Below, one piece after another: positions 40,264 to 49,506 of a DNA stretch of 64,000 nucleotides. The notes under the pieces are model-generated. The model saw only the letters and a program-made list of their open reading frames with translations, did not search any database and had not been told where the DNA came from. Numbering within the stretch: position 1 is the stretch's first letter; every line of letters begins with the position of its first letter. The DNA comes from Microvirga lupini (lineage in GTDB: Bacteria; Pseudomonadota; Alphaproteobacteria; Rhizobiales; Beijerinckiaceae), in the NCBI RefSeq assembly GCF_014191055.1, contig NZ_JACHWB010000003.1:744066-808065 (forward strand). Direction: 5' to 3'. A program made the position numbers and the translations under genes.

Positions 40264-40603
40264 GCAACAGTCCAATCTCGGCCTGAACGGCCGGAGGCAG
40301 AATGTGGGGCGGGATCAGCGTCAACACCCCGGCCAGCGCCTGCTCGGCGTGCCAGAGATCATAGCGCTGCTGGAGATCGAGCCAGAACTGCGGGGTAGTT
40401 CCCGACAGGCGGGCCAGGCGGGCGGCCATCTCGGGGCTGACCGCCGCCGTGCCGGCGAGAACGCGGTGGAGGGTCTGCCGAGCGATGCGAAGATCGCGGG
40501 CGGCCTGGCTCACGGAAAGGCCGAGGCCAGGCAGCACCTGATCGCGCAGCATCGCACCGGGATGGAGCGGGGCCTGAGGGCAGGCATCGTGCGTGGAAGC
40601 CAT
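40205..40603 (-). CDS. HigA-like XRE-family DNA-binding protein (no toxin partner)
   Basis: A 132-aa protein from ATG 40603. The HigA-family core is clear: HPGAMLRDQVLPGLGLSVSQ (LHPGEhL-like), then the helix-turn-helix QAARDLRIARQTLHRVLAG, then SPEMAARLARLSGTTPQFWLDLQQRYDLW, a very typical HigA segment. HigA normally follows a HigB toxin gene; the 170 bases upstream show no HigB-like protein in any frame. The frame is open for 57 more codons upstream, but these look non-coding. The gene runs 59 nt into kaiC, so it probably acts as a regulator of, or is coexpressed with, the kaiC-kinase pair. Confidence 0.85.
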   Translation of the reverse strand: MASTHDACPQAPLHPGAMLRDQVLPGLGLSVSQAARDLRIARQTLHRVLAGTAAVSPEMAARLARLSGTTPQFWLDLQQRYDLWHAEQALAGVLTLIPPHILPPAVQAEIGLLHDLTIQAPPQSADRGRRAR

Positions 40604-41328
40604 GATCCTGCTTTCGGTAAATCTGACTGTAGCGTTATGGATGACAGTGTCCGGAAAACAAGAGGTGGCCGTGCTCGGCTGGGCAGTTTCCTGGGAATGC
40701 AGGTGCCGCAGGCCTCTAAGGGCAGGTTCGAATGGCTGGACCTGAAGTGGGCATGCCAGGCTGATCGGCGGCATGCCGCCAAGGGGGCGCTGTAAAATGC
40801 CAGCTCCGGGTCAAAATTTCACGTTCCGACGGCTTCACGAGCGTTGGTACTTGAGTGCCCCAAGCGCTTACGTCTCAGGTGCGCTGCCATCGTACAAAGC
40901 TGCAGAGAGCTGTGGCTCAGGGCGGCCCGCTTAGACACACATTAAGGTTTAAGGTCAAACGCGAGTGGATCAGAACGCTTCTCGCAGGTGAAGTTCTCGA
41001 CGCAGTTATGAACTCCGGAGCCATTGTACTTCGCTATGACGGATAGAGGCAGGCCGGCATGCTCCGCAGTCGCTGAGCGTGTTCGTTTCGATGTTATAGG
41101 CCGTCGCTGTACCGGGCGAAGACTGATCTTTCTCGACCCAGCTTTCCACGAGGGTAAGCGTTTCCAGCTGAGGAAGCTGCTCCCCAGAATCGGGACCTGA
41201 ACGGGCTGAACTCTGCGTTCGTCGCTACGATCAACTTCTCCTTGCTGAGCTTTGTGCCATCTGCATACATTGCACAATGCCCTGACGCTGAATCAGCTCA
41301 GTCTCCTGAGAGGTAGGAAAGCCAACCG
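40604..41328. other. 725-base stretch without a recognised gene
   Basis: The stretch separates the HigA-KaiC module from the hydantoinase-like operon, and both operon promoters must lie in it. A perfect 14-bp palindrome, GGCGGCATGCCGCC, is at 40767-40780. On the minus strand between about 41280 and 41040, short protein-like segments occur in different frames (MYADGTKLSKEKLIVATN, then GEQLPQLETLTLVESWVEKD), which may be a decayed gene, but no intact frame joins them. GAGAGGTAGG at the right end serves the GTG start at 41329. Confidence 0.4.
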
Positions 41329-42786
41329 GTGGAATACGATATCGTCATCAAAGGTGGGAATGTCGTAACCACTGAAAGCGTCTCGCCCATGGATGTGGCG
41401 ATTCAGGATGGTGTGATTGCCGCGCTGGGTCTGAACCTTTCAGCCCGCCGCACCATCGATGCCACGGGAAGATTCGTAATTCCAGGCGGTGTGGACGCTC
41501 ATTGTCATATTCAGCAGCTCTCCGGCGGCGGGTTGATGAATGCCGATACATTCGAGACAGCCACCCGTTCGGCTGCATTTGGGGGGACGACAACCGTCAT
41601 CTCTTTTGCAGCGCAGCATCGCGGAGACAGCCTTCGTCAGGTCGTGGAGAACTACTCGCATCTTGCTGCGACCGGCGCGGTGACGGACTACGCCTTTCAT
41701 CTTTGGATATCCGATCCGACGCCGGAAACGCTGGAGCGTGACCTGCCCGAACTGATCGAGCGCGGGCACCGGTCTATCAAGATCTTCATGACCTATGATC
41801 GGGTCCGCCTTCTCGACGAGCAGGTTCTGGACGTGATGATGGTGGCCCGCAGATATGGTGCCCTGGTCTGTGCCCATGCCGAAAACCACGGGATGATCAA
41901 ATGGATGGCCGACAGGCTCGTGTCCCGGGGCTACGTCGAACCGAAATTCCACGGCGTCAGTCACCCAAGGGTGTGCGAGATCGAAGCCTTTGAGCGCCTC
42001 ATCCGCTTTTCTCAGCTTCTCGACCAGCCGATCATGCTGTTCCATGTGTCGACTGCTGAAGGGGCGGCCGCCATTCGCCGGGCTCGGGGCGAGGGCATCA
42101 AGGTCTTTGCCGAAGCCTGCCCTCAATATCTGTTCCTGACGGCGCAGGATCTGGACCGGCCCGGTCTTGAGGGCGCCAAGTGGATGTGCAGTCCGCCTCC
42201 ACGCTCGGTGGCGGACCAGGAGGCATTGTGGCGAGCGCTCGAACTCGGCGACCTTCAGGTCATCTCCTCCGATCACGCGCCTTATCGGTACGATGAACGC
42301 GGCAAGCTCTCGGCAGGTCCCAATCCGGATTTCAAGCAGATCGCCAACGGCCTGCCAGGGCTTGAGACCCGGCTGCCGCTTATGTTCGACGCCATGGTGA
42401 GCCAAGGCCGGTCGAGCCTGGAGAAGTTTGTCGAACTGACTGCAACGGCCCCGGCGAAGATCTACGGGCTTCATCCGCGCAAAGGTGCGATCGCGGTCGG
42501 CGCGGATGCAGATATTGCAATCTGGGACCCTGACCGTGAGGTCACCCTCACTGAGGATGGGCTGCACGACAATGTCGGCTACAATCCGTACGCAGGACGG
42601 AAGATCCGGGGATGGCCCGAACTTGTTCTTCGCCGGGGGGAAGTGATCGTTGCCGATGGAGAGCTTCAAGCCCGGCCCGGGTCAGGCCAGCTGCAACTGC
42701 GGGGCTGCTCCGCCTCCATGCGGCCGACCGGGAGGCTGAGCCCGGAATTCGACCCGAGCGTCAACTTCGGCGCTCAATTGCTGTGA
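41329..42786 (+). CDS. Dihydropyrimidinase/hydantoinase-type cyclic amidohydrolase
   Basis: A 485-aa cytosolic binuclear zinc enzyme that would open a cyclic amide such as a hydantoin or dihydropyrimidine. All metal ligands are visible: His58 and His60 (DAHCH), the carboxylated Lys151 (SIKIFMTYD), His183 (CAHAENHG), His239 (LFHVSTAEG) and Asp315 (SSDHAPY). Tyr156 corresponds to the substrate-oxyanion Tyr of hydantoinases. An allantoinase role is possible but the loop sequences look more like dihydropyrimidinase. GTG 41329 is used, with GAGAGG upstream. It heads four rightward genes with gaps of 73, 7 and 16 nt. Confidence 0.88.
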   Translation: MEYDIVIKGGNVVTTESVSPMDVAIQDGVIAALGLNLSARRTIDATGRFVIPGGVDAHCHIQQLSGGGLMNADTFETATRSAAFGGTTTVISFAAQHRGDSLRQVVENYSHLAATGAVTDYAFHLWISDPTPETLERDLPELIERGHRSIKIFMTYDRVRLLDEQVLDVMMVARRYGALVCAHAENHGMIKWMADRLVSRGYVEPKFHGVSHPRVCEIEAFERLIRFSQLLDQPIMLFHVSTAEGAAAIRRARGEGIKVFAEACPQYLFLTAQDLDRPGLEGAKWMCSPPPRSVADQEALWRALELGDLQVISSDHAPYRYDERGKLSAGPNPDFKQIANGLPGLETRLPLMFDAMVSQGRSSLEKFVELTATAPAKIYGLHPRKGAIAVGADADIAIWDPDREVTLTEDGLHDNVGYNPYAGRKIRGWPELVLRRGEVIVADGELQARPGSGQLQLRGCSASMRPTGRLSPEFDPSVNFGAQLL

Positions 42787-42859
42787 GCTCCAACTCCCAG
42801 ATCCCACCGGCCGCATGGCCTCCCGATCCTCACCATATTTTTCAGCGGTGCGGCACATC

Positions 42860-44308
42860 ATGACTGACAGAGTAACGGTTGTTCGAAAAGCCGCATGGGT
42901 GGTTGCCTGGGACGAGGCCTCTGCCCGGCACGTCTATCGACAGGACGTCGATGTCGCCTTCTCGGGAACCGGCATTCTCTCCATAGGCTCGACCTATGCG
43001 GGTCAGGCAGATGAGGAGATCGACGGCAGCGCGCTCATGGTCATGCCTGGTCTGGTGAACATCCACTGTCACTCAGGGGATGAGCCAATCGCCAAGGGTC
43101 TGTTCGAGGATGTCGGCACCGCGACTCTCTGGGGTAATGCCCTTTACGAGTATTCAGCTCTCATCGACGCCGATGATGATGCCAAAGCCGCCTGCCAGAC
43201 AGTGATGCTGGGCGATCTGATGCGCAGTGGTGTCACAACGCATCTCGACATCGCATCGCCCCATTCCAAATGGCTCTCGTTGGCTGCGGAGAGCGGAATG
43301 CGGGCCTATCTCGCTCCCGGCTTCCGCGAAGCACAATGGCGGATGGCGGGCAGTCACCGCCTCGACTTCGAATGGAACGAGGCGCGAGGGCGAGAGCGGT
43401 ATGCTGAAGCCCTTGCCTTCGTGGACCAAGCACGTGCGCATTCAAGCGGCCGAATCGACGGCGTGATTGCGCCCTCCCAGATCGAAACGTGTTCGGAGGA
43501 GCTGATCCAGGAGGCTGTCGCTCAGGCACGCAGCCGCAGGATGCGGATCACCATTCACGCGGCGCAAACCATGGCTGAACACGAGGAGCTTCTTCGGCGG
43601 ACGGGGGAAACGGCCCCCGCCATGCTGGAGCGCCTCGGCGTCCTCGGTCCGGATCTGATCCTAGGGCATTGCATCTTCCTCGACCACCATTCCTGGACAC
43701 GTCAGCGCAGCCGGGATGATCTCGTCCGTCTTGCCCGAAGCGGCACGTCGGTCGCTCACTGCCCCGTCACCTTCGCGCGCAGCGGAATGACGCTTGAAAG
43801 CCTCGGCGCCTATCAGCGAGCGGGCGTGAATGTCGGTATTGGTACCGACAGCTATCCCTTCAACATGCTCGAAGAGCTGCGCGAGGCTCTGATCTGCTCA
43901 CGGGTCGCCGGACGCAGCGTCTTCGACCTCGACACGGGAGGCCTGTTTTCAGCAGCAACGGTTGGCGGCGCAACGGCTCTCGGTCGCAGCGACATCGGGC
44001 GGCTGGCACCGGGTGCCAAAGCGGACCTATCCCTCGTGGATCTGAGCCACCCGGCCATGCAGCCGGTTCATGATCCGCTACGCAATCTGATCCATTGCGC
44101 GGCGGAGCGCGCTATTCGCGATGTCTACGTGGACGGCCGGTCTGTCGTGAAGGGCCACCGTATCGTCAATCTGGATTACGAGGGAGCGGTTCGCGAGTTG
44201 CAGGATGCCCAGAAGCATGCCTGTCGGCGGGCTGAAAAGGGCGATCCGCAGGGGCGCCCTCTCTCCGTCTTGGCACCCTACTCGCTCCCTTTAGCGGCTC
44301 AGGAGTGA
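42860..44308 (+). CDS. ATZ/TRZ-like amidohydrolase, paralogue 1
   Basis: A 482-aa amidohydrolase of the chlorohydrolase/deaminase type (subtype III mononuclear metal site). Metal ligands are His69 and His71 (NIHCH), His233 (TIHAAQ), His270 (LGHCIF, position used for substrate/metal) and Asp330 (GTDSYPF). The Glu normally three residues after the third His (HxxE, acid/base) is Gln236 here. It is clearly related over its length to the gene at 45004-46455 (both open with a WxVAWDE motif and contain YxGQADxE), so the pair arose by duplication. ATG 42860 is chosen over an upstream in-frame start. Substrate is unknown. Confidence 0.85.
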   Translation: MTDRVTVVRKAAWVVAWDEASARHVYRQDVDVAFSGTGILSIGSTYAGQADEEIDGSALMVMPGLVNIHCHSGDEPIAKGLFEDVGTATLWGNALYEYSALIDADDDAKAACQTVMLGDLMRSGVTTHLDIASPHSKWLSLAAESGMRAYLAPGFREAQWRMAGSHRLDFEWNEARGRERYAEALAFVDQARAHSSGRIDGVIAPSQIETCSEELIQEAVAQARSRRMRITIHAAQTMAEHEELLRRTGETAPAMLERLGVLGPDLILGHCIFLDHHSWTRQRSRDDLVRLARSGTSVAHCPVTFARSGMTLESLGAYQRAGVNVGIGTDSYPFNMLEELREALICSRVAGRSVFDLDTGGLFSAATVGGATALGRSDIGRLAPGAKADLSLVDLSHPAMQPVHDPLRNLIHCAAERAIRDVYVDGRSVVKGHRIVNLDYEGAVRELQDAQKHACRRAEKGDPQGRPLSVLAPYSLPLAAQE

Positions 44309-44315
44309 GACGACC

Positions 44316-44987
44316 ATGGGACCCGCGGTTTATGTGATCAACCCGAACTCCTCACAGGTCGTTACGGCGGCCATCGACAAGGCGGTCGTCCCCCTGAGAA
44401 GTGCTGATGGGCCGGACATCGTCTGCATGTCCCTGGATGAGGGACCGCCCGGGATTCAATCCCAACGGGATGTAGACGGGGTGATCATGCCGATGCTGCG
44501 CAAGGCATCCGAGTTGGAAGACCGCGCAGGGGCGTTCGTCATTGCATGCTTCTCCGATCCAGGACTTCACGCCCTGCGGGAACAGAGCCGCCGTCGTGTG
44601 TTTGGGATTGCCGAGTGTGGTGTGCTGACGGCGCTCACTCTCGGACAGCGATTTGGGGTAATCGCCATCCTGCCGACCTCTGTTCCAAGACATCTCCGTT
44701 ACTTCGGCGCGATGGGCGTCATGGAGCGCTTTGCGGCCGATCTGCCGATCGGGCTCGGGGTTGCGGAGCTCTCCGATGAGACACGAACGTTCACTCGCAT
44801 GGTTGAGGTCGGGCATACGCTGAAAGCAGCCCATGGAGCCGATGTCCTTGTCATGGGATGTGCCGGCATGGCTCGCTATCGCGCTGCCCTGGAAGAAGCC
44901 GTTGGGATCCCGGTCGTCGAGCCGACCCAGGCGGCCGTTGCCATGGCAGTCGGCCATGTTCGCCTCTCTGCACCCGCCACTTATTAA
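44316..44987 (+). CDS. Asp/Glu/hydantoin racemase-family protein
   Basis: A 223-aa soluble protein of the Asp/Glu racemase superfamily. The two catalytic cysteines of cofactor-independent racemases are present: Cys78 (FVIACFSDPGLHAL) and Cys182 (VLVMGCAGMA). The opening YVINPNSSQ is typical of the hydantoin racemase branch. Members racemise hydantoins or amino acids, or isomerise maleate-like diacids. Its place between three cyclic-amide hydrolases favours hydantoin racemisation or an equivalent step. AGGAGTGAG lies 6 nt before the ATG; only 7 nt separates it from the preceding gene. Confidence 0.88.
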   Translation: MGPAVYVINPNSSQVVTAAIDKAVVPLRSADGPDIVCMSLDEGPPGIQSQRDVDGVIMPMLRKASELEDRAGAFVIACFSDPGLHALREQSRRRVFGIAECGVLTALTLGQRFGVIAILPTSVPRHLRYFGAMGVMERFAADLPIGLGVAELSDETRTFTRMVEVGHTLKAAHGADVLVMGCAGMARYRAALEEAVGIPVVEPTQAAVAMAVGHVRLSAPATY

Positions 44988-45003
44988 GTTTTCGGAGCCC
45001 GAA

Positions 45004-46455
45004 ATGACCTCTGATGCCGCCAAGACGACTCTGTTTCGGAACTGCGACTGGATTGTCGCCTGGGACGAGACGGCCCGGTCCCATGTCTATCTCCGCAACT
45101 CGGATTTCGTGATCCGGGGCGCTGACATCGTCCATGTCGGGGGCGGCTATACCGGCCAGGCGGATGTGGAGGTTGATGCCAGCCGGATGATGATCATCCC
45201 GGGCTTCGTGGATATCCACAGCCATCCCGGCCATGAGCCCGGCTGGAAGGGCATGCTGGAGGAATTGGGCAGCCCGCGTCTTGGCCAAAGCTCGCTCTAC
45301 GAGTTCATGCCGGTCTTCCAGATCGGCCCGGAATACACCCGTCCGGCCTTGCGTGTCGCCGCATCGGAGCTCTTGAAGAGCGGTGTCACCACCATCTGCG
45401 ATCTCGGCAGGCCGCGCGAGACCTGGGCCGACGAATATGCAGAAACCGGCATCCGCGCCGTCCTGTGGGGAATGTTCCGGTCCGGCCCCTGGAAAACCAC
45501 CAATGGCCATTCGGTGGAATACAACCTCGATCCGGCGACCGGCGACCGTTTGCTGCGTGAGGCCATCGAGATCGCCGATGTTGCCTCGAAGCATCCCAGT
45601 GGGCGCATCACCGGCTATATCGGTCCTGCCCAGATCGATACCTGTACGGAGGGCCAGATCCGCGATGCGCTGGACGCGGCCCGCGAGCGGAACCAGCCGA
45701 TCCAGATCCACGCAGCCCAGAGCATCGTGGAGTTCCAGGAGATCATGCGCCGTTACGGTTGCACGCCCATCGAATGGCTGGATAAGATCGGAGCCCTTGG
45801 GCCTGACACGATCATCGGCCACTGCATCTTCCTGAACGACCACCCCTGGCTGCATTGGCCGCATGCCAACGATTTCGAGCGCCTGCGCGACAGCGGGGCT
45901 CAGGTCGCCCACTGCCCGGTTGTCTTCGCCCGGCGTGGCATCGCCTTGAACACCCTGAGCCGCTATGTGAATGCGGGCATCCGTGTCGGCATAGGCACGG
46001 ACAGCTTCCCCCATAACATGCTCGATGAACTCCGCATGGCCTGCTATGCGGGCCGCATCATCGCCGGGAGTTTCACGGCATCGACCACAAGGGATGCGTT
46101 CATGGCAGCGACGGCCGTCGGCGCCGACATGATCCGCCGGCCGGATCTGGGGCGTCTTGCTCCGGGCTGCAAAGCGGATTTCTCGGTCGTTGACATGAGC
46201 GACCCCTATATGCAGCCCGACTACGAGCCCATTCGCAGCCTCGTCTACTCGGCCAACGACAGGGCCATCAAGGACGTCTATGTCGACGGCCGCCAAGTTG
46301 TCCGTGACGGGGAGGTGCTGGACTTCGACATCAGCGATGACATCGAGATGCTGCGTCGCGGTCAGGCCGAAGCGATTGCCGCAGCGCCTCAGCGGGACTG
46401 GGCAGGCCGCACTCTTGAGCAACTGAGCCCGCGCGTATTCCCTATCCGCAGCTGA
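45004..46455 (+). CDS. ATZ/TRZ-like amidohydrolase, paralogue 2
   Basis: A 483-aa paralogue of the 42860-44308 product. Metal ligands are His72 and His74 (DIHSH), His236 (QIHAAQ), His273 (IGHCIF) and Asp333 (GTDSFPH). As in paralogue 1, the usual acid/base Glu of the HxxE motif is Gln (Gln239). The two proteins share YxGQAD, HAAQ, GHCIFL and VAHCPV segments but differ in the substrate-side loops, which suggests successive or stereochemically different substrates. ATG 45004 is 16 nt after the racemase stop. It ends the four-gene operon, convergent with the YtcJ-like gene. Confidence 0.85.
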   Translation: MTSDAAKTTLFRNCDWIVAWDETARSHVYLRNSDFVIRGADIVHVGGGYTGQADVEVDASRMMIIPGFVDIHSHPGHEPGWKGMLEELGSPRLGQSSLYEFMPVFQIGPEYTRPALRVAASELLKSGVTTICDLGRPRETWADEYAETGIRAVLWGMFRSGPWKTTNGHSVEYNLDPATGDRLLREAIEIADVASKHPSGRITGYIGPAQIDTCTEGQIRDALDAARERNQPIQIHAAQSIVEFQEIMRRYGCTPIEWLDKIGALGPDTIIGHCIFLNDHPWLHWPHANDFERLRDSGAQVAHCPVVFARRGIALNTLSRYVNAGIRVGIGTDSFPHNMLDELRMACYAGRIIAGSFTASTTRDAFMAATAVGADMIRRPDLGRLAPGCKADFSVVDMSDPYMQPDYEPIRSLVYSANDRAIKDVYVDGRQVVRDGEVLDFDISDDIEMLRRGQAEAIAAAPQRDWAGRTLEQLSPRVFPIRS

Positions 46456-46573
46456 CGGGCGGGTGAGACCGGCCCCACCTTCCCTGCCGTTTATCCATGA
46501 GATGTGAAGGACCCGAGGCCAACCCTTGGGTCCTGCCTATTGTCGGGCGCTCCTGTCCTCAGCGTAACCAGGA

Positions 46574-48211
46574 TCAGCGGCCCGTCTCCCCGTGGCGGTC
46601 GAAGACGACATCACCGCCACGGATCGTGAGATCGCAGCGGGTGTCATGGAGGATTTCCTCGGGAGAGGCTGTCAGGAGATCACGGGAGAAGACCGCAACG
46701 TCCGCTGCCATGCCTGGAACAAGGCGGCCCCATTCGTGCTCGGCCTTGTTCACGTAAGCCCCGAATTCCGTGAAGGCCGTGATGGCCTCCTCGATGGACA
46801 CCACCTCCCGCTCATCCATGACGGTGCCATGGGAGGTCTTGCGGGTGAGCATCGAGAAGAAGTTCGGGAAGGGATTGATGTCGCAGACAGGGGCATCGCT
46901 GCCGGCTGCTGGCTTGAAACCGAGATCGATCCAGGTTTTGAGTGGATAGGAGGGCTTTGCCCGCTTTTCGCCCACAACGGAAACGTACAGGTCACCGAAA
47001 TCGTATATGAACACGGGCTGCGGCACCGGCTGAACGCCGAGACGCCTCATACGGGTGTTCTGGTCGGGTCTTGCATAGCCGGCGTGTTCGATTCGGTGGC
47101 GGCGGTCAGGATCCGGCATCGCCTCGAGAGCGCGCTCAAAGGCATTCAGTGTCTGCTCGATGGCCGCATCGCCGATGGCGTGCACTGCCAGTTGATAGCC
47201 TTTCGCATGGTAATCATGCACAAGTTCGTTCATCTCGTTGTCGTGCAGGAGCATCAAACCGGTGGTCTTCGGTTCCCCGACATAGGGCTCGCTCATGGCT
47301 GCCGTCCGGCCGCCGGCGCTGCCGTCGGTGAAAATCTTCACGGGGCCGACGCGAAGCATGGAGTCACCCACGCCCGTCACCACCCCGTCCGCATAGGCCT
47401 GTTCCACGATGCCTCCCGGTCCCCCGAGCAGGCACTGGGTCGTCCGCACAGGTAAGCGGTCGAGACGTTGGGCAGTGCGGTAGGCCGCCACCTCGCGGTA
47501 GCCGGCCCTCATGCCGACGCCTGCATCCATCACGCTGGTGATCCCATAGGACAGGCATGCTCGGCCGGCATCATCGATGGCCTGAACCAGTTCCTGATCC
47601 GTCGGCTCCGGCAGAACCGCCTTCAATCGATCGCGCCCGGTCTCGGCCAGCAGGCCTGTCAGCCGCCCGTCCCGCTGCTCGATGGAGCCTCCCTGTGGAA
47701 TGGGCGTCGTCTCATTGATGCCTGCCAGCTCCAGGGCCTTGGAATTGCAGATCGTTACATGCCCGCAGGCTCTCACGATGGCGACCGGATGATCGGGGGC
47801 AGCCGCGTCCAGTTCTTCCCGAAGAGGGTGGCGACGGACATCAAGCTCGAACTGGTCATATCCGCGTCCCTGGATCCATTGGCCCGGAGGCGTGACCACT
47901 GCGCGTTGCCGAACTCTTTCGAGCAATGCCGCAAGTGTTGGCGCAGAAGCAGGTCGCACGTCCACATGGCCCATAATCACGCCATATGGGAGAAGATGCA
48001 TGTGCGAGTCGCACAGCCCCGGGGTAGCAAGCCGTCCGGCGAGATCGATCACACGGGTCTTCGGACCGATGAGAGGTTCCATGTCCCCTGCCGACCCGGC
48101 GGCTAAGACCTGCCCGGCCCACAAAGCTACGGCCTCCGTCACCTGTTCGCTGAAGCCTCGAAAGACGCGCCCGTTCGTGAGGACGATGTCGGCTGTGGGG
48201 AGGATGGGCAT
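46574..48211 (-). CDS. YtcJ/AMDH-type amidohydrolase
   Basis: A 545-aa protein of the amidohydrolase_3 group. The N-terminus ADIVLTNGRVFRGF and the metal motif LCDSHMHLLPYG are diagnostic. The later segments QLAVHAIGDAAIEQTL, RIEHAGYARP and GSDAPVCDINPF supply further His and Asp ligands. Characterised relatives hydrolyse formamides or other exocyclic amides. It has no signal peptide. It is convergent to the hydantoinase operon and divergent from the ABC importer genes, sharing a 191-nt promoter region with them, which suggests it belongs to the same pathway. Confidence 0.87.
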   Translation of the reverse strand: MPILPTADIVLTNGRVFRGFSEQVTEAVALWAGQVLAAGSAGDMEPLIGPKTRVIDLAGRLATPGLCDSHMHLLPYGVIMGHVDVRPASAPTLAALLERVRQRAVVTPPGQWIQGRGYDQFELDVRRHPLREELDAAAPDHPVAIVRACGHVTICNSKALELAGINETTPIPQGGSIEQRDGRLTGLLAETGRDRLKAVLPEPTDQELVQAIDDAGRACLSYGITSVMDAGVGMRAGYREVAAYRTAQRLDRLPVRTTQCLLGGPGGIVEQAYADGVVTGVGDSMLRVGPVKIFTDGSAGGRTAAMSEPYVGEPKTTGLMLLHDNEMNELVHDYHAKGYQLAVHAIGDAAIEQTLNAFERALEAMPDPDRRHRIEHAGYARPDQNTRMRRLGVQPVPQPVFIYDFGDLYVSVVGEKRAKPSYPLKTWIDLGFKPAAGSDAPVCDINPFPNFFSMLTRKTSHGTVMDEREVVSIEEAITAFTEFGAYVNKAEHEWGRLVPGMAADVAVFSRDLLTASPEEILHDTRCDLTIRGGDVVFDRHGETGR

Positions 48212-48402
48212 AAGCGTCTCTCACAAAGAGCGGAGTTGCGGCAACGGATGCGTTGAGGAGAGGCAGGTTTGCATACCTTTTAGTTAGTCATCAAGTTCTC
48301 AGACGCTTATCCGTGGGAAAATCCGCCCTTGAAACTCCAGTTGTTTCAGGTCTAGCTTTACCGGGTAGCGGCCACATAAGGCGCACGGAAAGAGGGAATA
48401 CA

Positions 48403-49440
48403 ATGACACAATCCAGATCTTTGACCCGCTGGCTTGCGATGGGCCTTATCGCCGGTGTTGCCGCCGTGTCGGCCGCACCGGCCTCTGCCCAGGCAACACT
48501 CGATACCGTCAAGAAACGCGGCAAGATTCTCTGCGGCGTCTCACCTGTCGCTCCCGGATTCTCCTATGCCGACGACAAGGGTGTCCGACGTGGCTTCGAC
48601 GTCGATATCTGCCGTGCCGTTTCGGCGGCGATCTTCGCCGATCCTGATAAGGTCGAGTTTGTTCCGCTCAATACTAATGTTCGCTTCCAAGCCGTTCAGT
48701 CCGGCGAAGTCGATATCCTGTCTCGCCAGAACACATGGAGCTTCTCGCGCGATGCGTCCCTCGGCCTCGATTTCGGACCTGTGGTGTTCTACGACGGGCA
48801 AGGTCTCATGGCTCCCGCTAAGCTCAACGTGAAGAGCGCAAGCGAACTTGCAGATGCAGCGATCTGCCTGCTGCCGGGCACGACGACGCTCCAGAATTTG
48901 GAAGATTTTTTCCGGCCTAAGAACATCAAGTACGAGTCTGTGGTGTTCGAGAATTCCGACGAGTGGCGCAATGCGTTCTTCAACGGACGCTGCGATGCCA
49001 TCACGACTGATCGCTCGGATCTCGCCTCCGTGCGTGCCATCGCCAATGATCCTGCACAGTATGTGGTGCTCCCGGAAACGATCTCGAAGGAGCCGCTAGC
49101 GCCCACGATCCGCCAGAACGATCCCAATTGGCGCGATATCCTGAACTGGTCCGTCTATCTCCTCATCGGCGCCGAGGAGAAGGGTATCACCCAGGCGAAC
49201 GTGGATGAGTATCTTAAGAGCGAGGATCCTGAGGTTCAGCGCATGCTGGGCGTGAATGGCGACTTCGGCAAGATGCTCGGCCTCGACAACAAGTGGGGCT
49301 ACAACATCATCAAGTCCGTCGGAAACTACGCTGAGGTCTTCGATCGCAATCTCGGACCCAAGACCCGTCTGGGCCTGTCGAGAGGCCCCAACGAGCTCTG
49401 GACCAAGGGCGGCCTGCTCTACGCACCACCTTTCCGGTAG
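48403..49440 (+). CDS. Amino-acid ABC transporter substrate-binding protein (AapJ/BztA-like)
   Basis: A 345-aa periplasmic binding protein with signal peptide at residues 1-27 (LAMGLIAGVAAVSAAPASAQ). The mature start TLDTVKKRGKILCGV and the segments RRGFDVDICRAVSAAIF and DILSRQNTWSFSRDASLGLDF match the general L-amino-acid binding proteins AapJ and BztA. The long C-terminal part (LGVNGDFGKMLGLDNKWGYN, split at LGL) is typical of this group. The frame is open 50 codons upstream, but ATG 48403 with AGAGGG 8 nt before it starts the signal peptide. A hairpin separates it from the permease genes. Confidence 0.9.
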   Translation: MTQSRSLTRWLAMGLIAGVAAVSAAPASAQATLDTVKKRGKILCGVSPVAPGFSYADDKGVRRGFDVDICRAVSAAIFADPDKVEFVPLNTNVRFQAVQSGEVDILSRQNTWSFSRDASLGLDFGPVVFYDGQGLMAPAKLNVKSASELADAAICLLPGTTTLQNLEDFFRPKNIKYESVVFENSDEWRNAFFNGRCDAITTDRSDLASVRAIANDPAQYVVLPETISKEPLAPTIRQNDPNWRDILNWSVYLLIGAEEKGITQANVDEYLKSEDPEVQRMLGVNGDFGKMLGLDNKWGYNIIKSVGNYAEVFDRNLGPKTRLGLSRGPNELWTKGGLLYAPPFR

Positions 49441-49451
49441 TCTGAGATCAG

Positions 49452-49473
49452 CGGGCGGCCGCAAGGCCGCCCG
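49452..49473 (+). other. Stem-loop between binding-protein and permease genes
   Basis: CGGGCGGCC and GGCCGCCCG pair perfectly around a GCAA tetraloop, 12 nt after the binding-protein stop. There is no T run. Such hairpins protect the upstream message or partly terminate it, giving more binding protein than permease, a known arrangement in ABC operons. Confidence 0.65.
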
Positions 49474-49506
49474 TTCCATCCTCGGCATTCTCCGGAAAGG
49501 ATCATC

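Noticed and set aside
40604-40782. A HigB toxin gene upstream of the HigA-like gene
   Set aside because: No frame on either strand contains the RelE/HigB pattern; the frame continuing into higA encodes unrelated sequence.
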